64,000 nucleotides of DNA from Podospora comata. Lineage: Eukaryota > Ascomycota > Sordariomycetes > Sordariales > Podosporaceae. Position numbers and translations under genes: made by a program. The notes below the pieces were generated by a model. It did no database searches and was not told where the DNA came from. It was given only the letters and a program-made list of their open reading frames with translations. The stretch is from the NCBI GenBank assembly GCA_017354895.1, contig CP071499.1, forward strand, positions 2,232,001 through 2,296,000, given 5' to 3'. Positions 55,588-64,000 of this stretch are shown here, in pieces; position 1 is the first letter of the stretch, and each line of letters opens with the position of its first letter.

Positions 55588-56981
55588 CTAAGCAAACCAC
55601 GAATAATTCACCCTCCGCAGCGCCAACCCTCTTGGATAATTCGGCGTGTTATAAGCACACCCCATTCCCCAATCATACCCAACCGCATACGCAAACATGG
55701 TCGCGTCCCAGTTGAAGCCACAAGCCGTGATACTCCCCCGGGGAGACGGATACGATATCAGTCTAGTTTTCTTAGTCACATTCCAAACCATAACCTGTCC
55801 ATCCTGACCTGCCGTCGCCATCACAATCCTCGCCCTCGAGCCATTTTGATGGGCAATATAATTGGCAAAGGCAAGGTCATTGACGGCGTACACGTTCGTC
55901 ACTTTGCTTGATTCTTTCGACACTTCACGATGGCACTTGAACGAGAAAGTCACTCCTGACCTAAAAGCGAATAAGACAAGGTCCGGTTAGTAAAAGGCGT
56001 AGAGCGAAGCCAGGGGGCCGAAAGAGGGGGGTATACTTCATCGGGTTAGGTTGGGTAGCCCCAAAAGCTACCCTTCCGCCAATACCTCCCACCGCCCAGT
56101 ATTGACCACCGTGTTTGACAGCTATGCATCTGATTTGTTGGTCCACAAGAGGCGAGTCGATGACCATCGTGGGTCTTATGGCACTGCTCTGTGTCATCTT
56201 TCCCAGGTTGAAGATGTGGATCTTGTTGTCTGCTGTCCCCGCGACAAGGGTCGTACCGGACCCATCCATGGCCCATACACGGTCGGTGAGGTTGACGGTG
56301 GCGATGGGGTTGGGTTGCCGCTTGTCCCAGAACCGAAGTGTCTTGTCCCATGACCCAGAAACAAGCAGACCGGTCGAATTCCCGGCGCAGGGAAGGTCCA
56401 CCCAACGGACGGTCCTCACAGGGGCTTGGTGACCGGAAAGTGTCATGGTTTGACCTGGCGCGTTGAGATCCATGATGTGGACTTTTCCGTCGGTCGAGGC
56501 ACCGGCAATCATGTTCCCTTCCTGTTGGGGTCCAGGTTAGCGGATGTGGACAGCGCAGTGTTGTGTGGTACATGCCTGTTTAAATCACCAGTTTATATAT
56601 GTTCACGCATATTTGCTTCCTCCACATATCACCATCTACATCCGTGGATGTTCCTCGCATACTCCTAGTCGGTCCTCGATAATTTCGATCCGGTCGAGTG
56701 GGCGAATAGATGCATCACCTCACTCATCAAAAACTTACCTGGTTGAAATCGCAATCGAGAAAAGGGTGGAGATTGTTGTTCATGGCGGTGATAGGGCGGA
56801 TGGAACCGGTGCCGCCGGCGACGTTTGTGGCATCGTAGATATACACTCTGCCGTCCCAAGCAGAGGCGGCCACATGGTCTGCCTTGGGAGACCATCGGAG
56901 GGCGCTGACGGTGTCCTCGGGCCCTGGAGGGAAAGCAATATCGGCATCCAAGGCTCCGATGTTTGGTTTTGGGGCGGCCAT
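55588..56981 (-). CDS. GLE2: mRNA export factor / nucleoporin RAE1 (Gle2)
   Basis: Three exons (56981-56739, 56521-56037, 55960-55588) encode 366 residues. This WD40 beta-propeller binds the GLEBS motif of Nup98-type nucleoporins and is needed for poly(A) RNA export; it also has spindle roles in other eukaryotes. Blades are visible as PEDTVSALRWSPKADHVAASAWDG, NMIAGASTDGKVHIMDL, LVSGSWDKTLRFWDKRQPNP, TLVAGTADNKIHIFNL, QIRCIAVKHGGQYWAVGGIGG and TAGQDGQVMVWNVTKKTRL, ending GLALRRVNYSWFA. The length matches yeast Gle2. Intron 1 is 217 nt, longer than most introns here, and intron 2 is 76 nt. The gene is convergent with GPI13. Confidence 0.95.
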
Positions 56982-58374
56982 TGTGTTGGTAATGAGGTTG
57001 TTGATGTATGCCGAGTAGGTGTTGTTGAATGCTGGATGAACGTTGCAGGATGGTTAATTCTTGGAGAGGGTTGGTGGAAGGTTATTATTATAGACAGAGT
57101 TTGCGCAAGCAAAAGCCAAAAGGGGGCAGGATTCCACTGAGGCTTTCCATTGGAACTTTGAGTAGGAGCAATGGGACCTGAGAGTCATCTCGACCGCCAA
57201 AAGGACTGCTGCCTGCTGACTCTTCAAAAGCCTAAAAGCTGGCTACATCACCGCTTCTCCCCCTTCTCTTCTCTCTTACATTTCACCTTTAGCCAATCGT
57301 CCCTATTTGTTGGCCATGTCTGCTAGGTACTGGCCACAAGTGATAGAGCCAGCCTTTGTTATCTCGTCATGGAGGAAGATGGTCTGGTAAAACTGTGGTT
57401 TTTATAAAATCGTCAAGACCTCAATATAATGTCATCAAACCGTGACCGTGTATCCCCTCGTGTCTGCTCGCGCGACTTACAAACACGACACCACGTGACC
57501 TCTCTATGGCGGCATTCCACTCGCCAGTGACAGCATGCCAAGAAATGCTTCTCCCTCCGTTGCTCCATTATTGACCTCCTGAGAAGCGCAGCCAATGAGC
57601 GATGTGCCTATCTTATCCTTTCTTTTCCAGCCTCTCACACTCACTCAGCATCTGGTTGATCGCCATTGCATGGCTCAAAGGCGATTAACCCAATGTTCTG
57701 CATCCATATTTTTATTTTTTTTGGTGGGATGCTATTTTCATCTTACATTGCAAGACGTTTGTGTTTGAGGAATAAGTCGAGCTTGTAATAGTTAGTGTGA
57801 ATCCAGAGCTTGTGTCATTGAACGAGATACCTAGATAGATACCTTTGGCCAGATATCTCCTACGACCACATAAGATGTTTTAAATCCTCCCAAAATCATC
57901 ACTTGCATCTGGTTAATTGGCCCTCTTGGTAGCTTAACGGCTACCACATGACCATCAATCATATGTAAGAAATCCCCTTTTGTTCTTCCCCCATTGAAGA
58001 CAAAATACCAAGACGCGCGAGTTCGAAAAGTAACTCGGTCGTTCTCTATTCTTTTTCTTCTTTCTCCAACGTTGCTTTCCTATAACCAGCAATAATGCAC
58101 ATCTATTACACATACCTCTGTCCCTTTCTTCCACTTACCTTTTTTCACACTCAACAACAAGGTCAATGTTTGTTCAAAATCTTGAATTCACTTGATCTAC
58201 CTCTCCTCTCCCACACCCAATGTAAATGCAAAACCCTCAGATGCTGCCTACCCAACAAACAAATCCAACCCATACCCAAGCCAAACGCCATGCCTATTTC
58301 CCCTCTCGAGAAAACCAGAAGATCCTGCCCCTGACCACCAAAACAACGCGATCCAAATGCAAAGATACAACCCC
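56982..58374. other. Intergenic region, GLE2 promoter and aspartic protease 3' flank
   Basis: About 1.4 kb. The left part should be the GLE2 promoter; CACGTGAC (an E-box core) lies at 57492-57499, about 510 bases upstream of the start. Around 57925-58045 a short D-arm-like and T-loop-like arrangement was inspected for a tRNA and rejected. The right part should be the 3' UTR of the protease gene. No protein-coding gene is recognised. Confidence 0.5.
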
Positions 58375-60012
58375 TTAGACCACCAGCAAAACTCCCACCA
58401 TACCCGCCACCAACCACACCACCCCAACCCCCAAACCCCTCTTATTCCCAGCACTTATCCCCCCCAAACCATTCGGCCCATCCAACCCCTCCGTCGCCTT
58501 GGTCGGATTCTCCACCCTCGTCGCCCCCGGCACCCCCCCCTCCCCCTTCCCTATCTCCTCAACCCTCGTCCCCGTACTGTTGAACCTCGTCGCCGCCAAC
58601 GAAATCTCGTTATTCTCCAAGTCATAAACCACATACGCACTCCTCAAAAACGTATCCCCCAGCACATTCGTCCCCTCCCCCGCCGGCGCAATCCCAAACA
58701 GGCACGCCTCCGTCCCGTCACTAAAAACCGGCCTCCTCCCCGAGCTCGTCACAAGGTCGAGCACAAGCTCATCCATCCCCACATTGATCGTCGGCTCCGT
58801 AAACGTAAACGACAAAACAGCAGTCTCATTGTCGGCAAGCGAGCAAGGAACATACGCCGCGTTAGCCTCAGGATCGTACTGCGCGTCGACAAGGTCGAAA
58901 ATATCTTGCACCATCCGGTCGGGGAGGTACGTCAAGCTGCTGCCGGTATCCAACAGCACAGCCAAGGCGAGATTGCCGCCTACCTGCGCCGAGCCGAGCT
59001 CGACTTTCGTCAACGTGATCATAAACTCGGCGTACACCCCCGCCTCGGATTCCACCGGGAGGGACATCAACGGGGGAACAAACTTTTCCGTGTCGACACC
59101 GCCAAACAGAATATTCCCCGTGTCAGCGTCGAGGTCGTTCAGCCACAGGGAATAAGCGTTTGTTTGGATCAGCCCGTCGGCCACCATTTGCGCGGGGAGG
59201 TTGTTGTAAGGTCTCATTCCTGCCCTGCCGACTTGGACTTCGTTGATCGGGTACCCTATCCCAAGGATGCCCTGGGCGTTGTTGGACGAGTATCCTATGC
59301 CAAACTGCAACCTGTCCAGCGTGGCGTCGCCAAAGGTGACGGTGTCGGAAACGTAATCCCCCGAGGCGCCGGAGCCGTCGACGTAGGAGATGTTGAACCA
59401 GGAGCCGATGTACTCGTACGTGCTTGAGCCGTTGGCCGAGTAAGTGCCGGCGTATTTACAGGGCGCCGAGGACTGGATGCATAGGGAGGAGGATGGGGTG
59501 TTGACCCAGAGGTCGGACGAGCCGGTGTCGAGGTGTAGACGGAGGGATTTTGGTGGGGTGCCGATTGTGCCGTTGATGAAGTAGAGGGTTTCCTAGAAAC
59601 GTGTAAGTGTTTACCATCCTGACACATTATTCGACGCCAAAAAAAAACAGAAAAAAAGAAGAGAAGAAGAAAAGAAGAAGAAAAGAAGAAGAAAAGAAGA
59701 AGAAAATAAGAAGAAAAGAAGAAGAAAAGAAGAAAGAAGATGAAAAGGAAGAAGAAAAAAAAAACAAGAAAAAAAAAAGGAACGTACCTGATTGTCCAAA
59801 TCGACCTCCACGCTCCCTCTCTTTCTTAGCTGATCTCGATGTAATGGGTTCTTGGGTGTCCTCCTCTGAATATCCATCCCCACAACCCTCGGTCCACTTC
59901 CATCTCTTCGTTGTTGTTGTTGTGTTGGCGTCGTCGATGGCAAAGAGAGAGCGTCTATCGTCTGACCCGCAAGCGAAGCTGCAACAACCAAAAGAGGAGT
60001 GGCTGTCTTCAT
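58375..60012 (-). CDS. GPI-anchored yapsin-like aspartic protease
   Basis: Two exons (60012-59788, 59592-58375) encode 480 residues. Order: a signal peptide (MKTATPLLVVAASLAGQTIDA); a basic propeptide ending in the Kex2-type site LRKR at about residues 62-65; the first catalytic motif LHLDTGSSDLW with Asp97; the second, AVLLDTGSSLTYL, with Asp290; GILGIGYP and VLGDTFLRSAYVVYDL; and a Gly/Thr-rich stretch before the C-terminal hydrophobic tail LGVGVVWLVAGMVGVLLVV, a likely GPI-attachment signal. Yapsins shed or process cell-wall and surface proteins at the plasma membrane or wall. Substrates cannot be predicted. The single 195-nt intron is mostly a polypurine/polypyrimidine repeat (separate entry) and is much longer than typical introns in this window. 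Confidence 0.92.
59641..59780. repeat. GAA-rich simple repeat filling the protease intron
   Basis: About 140 bases of almost pure A/G on the plus strand (AAGAAG/AAAGAAGA units), so TTC/TTCT-rich in the sense transcript. It lies inside the only intron of the yapsin-like gene, near its donor side. Slippage expansion would explain the intron's unusual length, and the pyrimidine run could influence splice-site choice. Confidence 0.9.
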
Positions 60013-62308
60013 CCTTCCGTTGCTCTCGAAAAGAAAATGAGTGTATAGTCTCGAGTATAAAAATGTAGTCGAACAACCAACGACACAAACAAACCCAACA
60101 ATCTCTTCCAAGAAACCGCTTATTGCAGTAGTTGCTATAATGGCAGCATGAGGTACAACTTCACCGAAAAAACCAAAAACCAAAAAGAAAACCAAGAAAA
60201 AAAAAACCAAAGAGTGAGTGACTATATGTAAGCCCCCCTTCGTCAAGGTCCCCTATCTCTCCTTAGGTCCCGAGTGGTTGGTAAGGGCAGCAGGATAGCG
60301 GCCGGCGAACAGACGTACAGAAAAAGAGCAAAAAGCGCAAACCCGTTTGTGCTCGGCAACCGCAAGGACCTAAAAAGGTAATAAGAGCAAACTCCTCCTT
60401 TCCAAGAACGCGACGTGCGGCAGTGTGGGTAGCTCGTGGACGTAGGCCAAGGCCCGAGCCGGCGCGACTTGTTCTTTGCGTTCTTGGTGTCGAAGAGGGA
60501 GGGGGCCGAGTGGCAACTACCTTGCCTGCTAAGGTAGGTAAATGTGCCAAAAACAGAAAGAAGAGAAAAGTTTAAACAAAATTGCCCGCAAGAGGGCGAG
60601 GGGTCAAAGAACAGGAAGGGACGAAAGGGAAGAGAAAGAAAGGAAACAAGAAAGGAGCGAGACCCAAGCCCGAACCAGCGAACCATACACAACTGGGAAA
60701 AGAAGCCAGAAAGAGAAGAGGTTCCGGAGATGGAACCGGACTCCTTCATCAGTCACTTGTCCAATTCATCATCGATCATCCCTCCCAGAGTCCCAGAGGA
60801 GCCGGGAACCGGGGGCCCGGTTTGGCTTGAGAGAGGGGGCGGGTGAGATGCATTGCGTGCCATCTCTTTCACTCGCCTTGGCTCTCTCTTCATCGTTCAG
60901 ACTGAAACGATGGGCAGAGAGGCAGGCAAAGTTGGGGATCTGGCGGACCAGGATCATGACGGATGCCAATGTCCATAACGGGGTCATTGATCTTTGGCAG
61001 CTTCTCCTTCCTTCTGTCGTTGAAGATCTGCGACATTGCGACCCAGGAAAAATATTTAGCGTCGATGTTAGCATGTCTTGCTACTGAGCCCTTCAGCCCT
61101 GTGCTGATTGGCTTTCCGATATCTTCACCCGTTTGTCCCGTTGAGGAGATAATCGTCAAGAAGGGCCGGCATTCCAACCATGAGGAAACAAAGGGTATTG
61201 CCAAGTGTACGCGCGGCCAGTTCCATCGCAATTCCTTGGAGATGGACCCCGGATTCCCAAGTCTGTGGAGAAGAGGTGTGGTAGAGGCCGTTTTGGGTAG
61301 CCGGGCTATCCCGTGCCCCTCACGTCTTCGTCATCATACTAGTGAGCGGCCGGATCGTCCGGATGGGCTGTTCCTGAGAAGCTTTCAACGACGTGGGGAA
61401 GCAGATGAAACGTCGACCAGATCTGATACAGCCCATCTGTGCGCAGTGCGCTGCGTGGGTGTGGTTGCGTGGACATCAGGGTCATAGCTGACTGTGAAAG
61501 ATATAAAAGCGCGTTCAGGCCACCTCCAGACTAGTCTCCGAGGGAACTGGGTGATTTCGAAATGCTCTTCTTTGGCTCGGCAATCGAGATATAAAAAGCG
61601 CTCCTTGAGGATAGAGTTGGGGCTAATACCCATGGTGTTGTTTCTGCTGGTGTTAGCGGCCGTTGTTGAATTGTCCGGGGAAGCCTGAAGATTTATTGTG
61701 GGGCATCAAATGCTGCGTAGGTAAACTTCACTCACTTACACCCCCTCTCATACCATACATAAAAGAGTCTTGCGCAACCCAACCCCCGATTCCCAGCCCC
61801 GACAGCTTGCCTCCCGTCTCACATCGGACATTTCTGTCGGCTGTCAAAATGCCATTCCTGACACGCCAATCACATCCCCCATATGTATCCCCAACCGCAG
61901 CTCCTTCCGCCCGCAAGACATCGCCAAGCAACATGAACTCGTCAGCTGCTCTCTTTCGCGGCCTGTGCGACCCAAAGAACCTCCACGTTGGAACATACGT
62001 ATAGACTGGAGGAAGGAAACCCTTTTATTGTGCTGCCTAGATGCCTCGCAAAGTTGATGCTCAGCCGGGAAGAGGTAGCTACGGAGAGGTAGGTAAGCTG
62101 GTATTAATAGCAAGAGGAGAGAGCTGGTTTTGCCTTTGAGCCATTGCGGTTGTCCATCATCAATCAATCTTTGTACATGACAGACAAGATTAAAGCTATC
62201 ACGATATCCCCAACTCCAACGAACCTCAAATCCCACATCTATCTCTCTCTCTCTCTCTCTCTCTCCCGCTAAAGACTACCTGCTACAACGAGGACGACAA
62301 CAGCAAAC
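60013..62308. other. Intergenic region between two divergent genes
   Basis: About 2.3 kb between the protease (minus) and the proteolipid gene (plus). No gene recognised; open frames of 100-180 codons here lack motifs. Features: an inverted repeat CTACCTT-N7-AAGGTAG at about 60518-60538, overlapping AAGGTAGGTA; AGGTAGGTA at 62087-62095; and a CT-dinucleotide run at 62240-62266 just before the proteolipid start, probably in its leader. Confidence 0.5.
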
Positions 62309-62946
62309 ATGGACGAAGCACACTACAGAAACCTCGATCGATGGTACTGCTCCCTTCTCCTCTCCCCAATACACACCCAACTAACCTCCATCCGTCAACA
62401 GCCCAGACTACTCCGTCAGCCTCCCCCTCCTAAAAAAATAAAATAAAAAAAATATAAAAAAAACACCCCCTGATTACCCTCTAGCCTTTCTTCGGAGCCC
62501 TAGGCTGTGCCCTCTCCATAATCCTCACCGTCTTCGGCGCCTCCTACGGCACCGCCAAGTCCTCTGCCGGTCTCTTCTCCTCCGGCGTCCTCCGCCCCGA
62601 CCGCGTCATGCAAAACACCCTCCCCTCCATCATGTCCCAAATCCTCTCCATCTACGGCCTCGTAATCTCAGTCATTATATCCTCCTCCCTGACCGAGTCC
62701 GTCCCCCTCTTCACCTCGTTCCTCCACCTAGCCGCCGGCCTCTCCGTCGGCCTCTGCGGTCTCGCCGCCGGCTTCTCCATCGGCATCGTCGGCGACGCGG
62801 GCATCCGGGCGTCTACCCAGCAGCCTAGGCTCTACACCGGCATGGTCCTCATCCTCATCTTTGCTGAGGTGTTGGGGTTGTATGGCGTTATTGTTAGTAT
62901 TCTCATGATCACTAGGAGTAGAGAGGGGAGGGCTTGTTTGGAGTAA
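62309..62946 (+). CDS. V-ATPase proteolipid subunit c (Vma3-like, divergent)
   Basis: Three exons (62309-62343, 62402-62414, 62485-62946) encode 169 residues. Proteolipid c subunits form the proton-carrying ring of the vacuolar ATPase. Four membrane helices are visible. The core motifs are [55 protein letters not shown] and [13 protein letters not shown] with the essential Glu144. The middle exon is only 13 nt and encodes the CPDYS that aligns with CPVYAPFFG of canonical Vma3; its downstream donor is GTCAGC. The sequence is clearly subunit c rather than c'' and looks nearer to Vma3 than Vma11. It departs from the usually near-invariant sequence at several places ([33 protein letters not shown]) and has an extended tail, SREGRACLE. 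It may therefore be a second, diverged copy. Confidence 0.85.
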
Positions 62947-63128
62947 GAACACCATCAAGGCTGTTGAGCAGAGGGGGAGAGACGGGAACGGTCGGTGTTT
63001 GATAAATCGAGGGTATCAACGTTTCGCTCTCTCCTTTCTACGTCATATAAATTCCATCTTGGTCTCATCACACCTCACTCGGGTTGTTAAAAATACGCTC
63101 ACCACCCTGACATCATAAACCCTCCCCT

Positions 63129-64000
63129 TTACAAAGCCCACTCCTCCAAATCCTCCCCCTCCGCCACAAAGGGCTCATTAATCCTCCTAACAGCATAATC
63201 ACTGCACAAAATACTGTTCTCTTTCGTCAGCCAAACATCTCAGCCTCTCCGCTTCGGAAAAAAAACTCACCAAGCATCAGCAACCAACCCATCCAACTCC
63301 CTCACCACCCTCTCCCTCCTCTCCCCCTTTACCACCCCCTTCCCTATCAGCCCTTGAATCTCCCTGATCCTCCTCCCCTTCGCCGCCCCGCTCTGCTCCA
63401 GCACCCTCCTCCCCAAACAGTCACTGTGAAACGCGTGCTGACACGGAAAAACAAAAAACTGCCTCGCCAGCAGCGGCAGCCCGCAAACATAGCACTTCTC
63501 CCCGGGCTCCACAATCGCGTACCTCCTGTCCAGCGCCGCAATGTCGACCTTGATGTTCGCCGCCGTCAGGCTGCTCTCGTCCATCTCCTTCCGCAACGCA
63601 TCAATGCTCCGGCTGTACTCCTCCAGCGCATTGCAAATCTCCTCTTTGAAATCGTCAATCACGACGAAATCTGGAAAAAACGGGATCAAATCTTCAATCT
63701 TGAGGAGGTCGTTGCAGCGCTTGAGGAACTCAATCGCGGCCTTGATGCCGTTGGATTGCGAAATGACCTTTTTCGCGACAGCAAGCCAGAGTTTTTTCCG
63801 CAGCGCGGGGTTCGACATGGGCCGGTCGGCAACGATGGACGCGAGCTCGATCTTGTCGTGCGACAGGGCCAGGTCCACAGCCTGGACGTACTGTCCCATG
63901 CTGGTGTAAATATGTGCGCAAGACAGGACCCGGTGGTTCTGTATGCACAACCTCAGTGCGAAATCCTGGTCGAAATTCGGCTCGTCCCCCTGTGAGGCGA
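63129..64000 (-). CDS. VPS18: VPS18, C-terminal part (runs off the window edge)
   Basis: Partial gene: the last two exons (from beyond 64000 to 63271, then 63213-63129) give about 270 C-terminal residues. Vps18/Pep3 is a core subunit of the HOPS and CORVET tethers for vacuolar and endosomal fusion. Helical-repeat sequence (DFALRLCIQNHRVLSCAHIY, YVQAVDLALSHDKIELAS, NALEEYSRSIDALRKEM) leads to a RING-H2-type domain: CYVCGLPLLARQFFVFPCQH, then AFHSDCL. The last cysteine pair, ACILCSDYAVRRINEPF, appears only when the 57-nt intron is spliced to the AG at 63215-63214; the nearer AG would lose it. The protein ends EGEDLEEWAL. The start lies outside the window. Together with the proteolipid gene 180 bases away it forms a convergent vacuole-related pair, probably by chance. 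Confidence 0.93.

Noticed and set aside
57925-58045. Possible tRNA with intron (GGTAGCTTAACGGCTACC and GAGTTCGAAAAG)
   Set aside because: The D-arm-like part is suggestive, but the anticodon arm reads oddly, the TTCGAAA loop is not flanked by a proper five-pair T stem, and no seven-pair acceptor stem could be formed.
1-64000. Transposons, LTR elements, Polinton-like elements, CRISPR arrays and biosynthetic clusters
   Set aside because: No reverse transcriptase, integrase, transposase, capsid-type or Cas sequence, no long terminal repeats, and no polyketide or peptide synthase was recognisable on either strand; repeats are microsatellites or short duplications.

Overview
The window is nuclear DNA of a filamentous ascomycete, most likely a Sordariomycete and probably from the Sordariales. 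This rests on the proteins, which read as Pezizomycotina versions of eukaryotic housekeeping factors; on about 35 short GT-AG introns, several with CTAAC-type branch points; on GC-rich coding regions; and on microsatellite-rich intergenic DNA. I see no prokaryotic operon structure, CRISPR array, rRNA, convincing tRNA, or intact transposon or virus-derived element. The genus assignment is inference.

Layout, left to right. 1.3-3.5 kb: an Rsf1/WHIM-type chromatin-remodelling subunit. 4.0-7.0 kb: a DUF1770 (Atg43-like) protein and translation release factor eRF1, sharing a divergent promoter. 8.1-10.5 kb: prephenate dehydratase and mitochondrial hydroxyacyl-thioester dehydratase in tandem. 10.8-13.8 kb: PEX3 and ATG101, back to back on one short shared promoter, with an in-frame 106-codon open extension behind the ATG101 stop. 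15.6-19.0 kb: a nine-exon tyrosine-decarboxylase-like PLP enzyme of 979 residues, followed by a relic of a caspase-like (C14) peptidase. 20.6-23.1 kb: cobalamin-independent methionine synthase. 24.9-29.4 kb: the endocytic scaffold PAN1.

29.4-50.0 kb is gene-poor. It holds a forkhead transcription factor (34.8-37.2 kb) and a Puf3-type Pumilio RNA-binding protein (41.0-44.0 kb) in about 15 kb of DNA without a recognisable gene. The two genes converge on a 3.8-kb gap in which strand composition flips. 50.0-64.0 kb is dense again: a small single-pass membrane protein, GPI13 (PIG-O), the nuclear pore/mRNA export factor RAE1/GLE2, a GPI-anchored yapsin-like aspartic protease, a divergent V-ATPase proteolipid with a 13-nt microexon, and the C-terminal part of VPS18, which runs off the right edge.

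There is no single pathway cluster. Themes do recur: autophagy, vacuole and peroxisome (ATG101, the Atg43-like protein, PEX3, the proteolipid, VPS18); the endomembrane and GPI system (GPI13 and a GPI-anchored yapsin); and regulation of gene expression (eRF1, Pumilio, forkhead, GLE2, Rsf1-like). The observations most worth checking are the ATG101 extension, the exceptional decarboxylase, the abrupt codon and strand-skew blocks inside genes, the UGUAUAUA specificity readable from the Pumilio repeats, and the microexon proteolipid.
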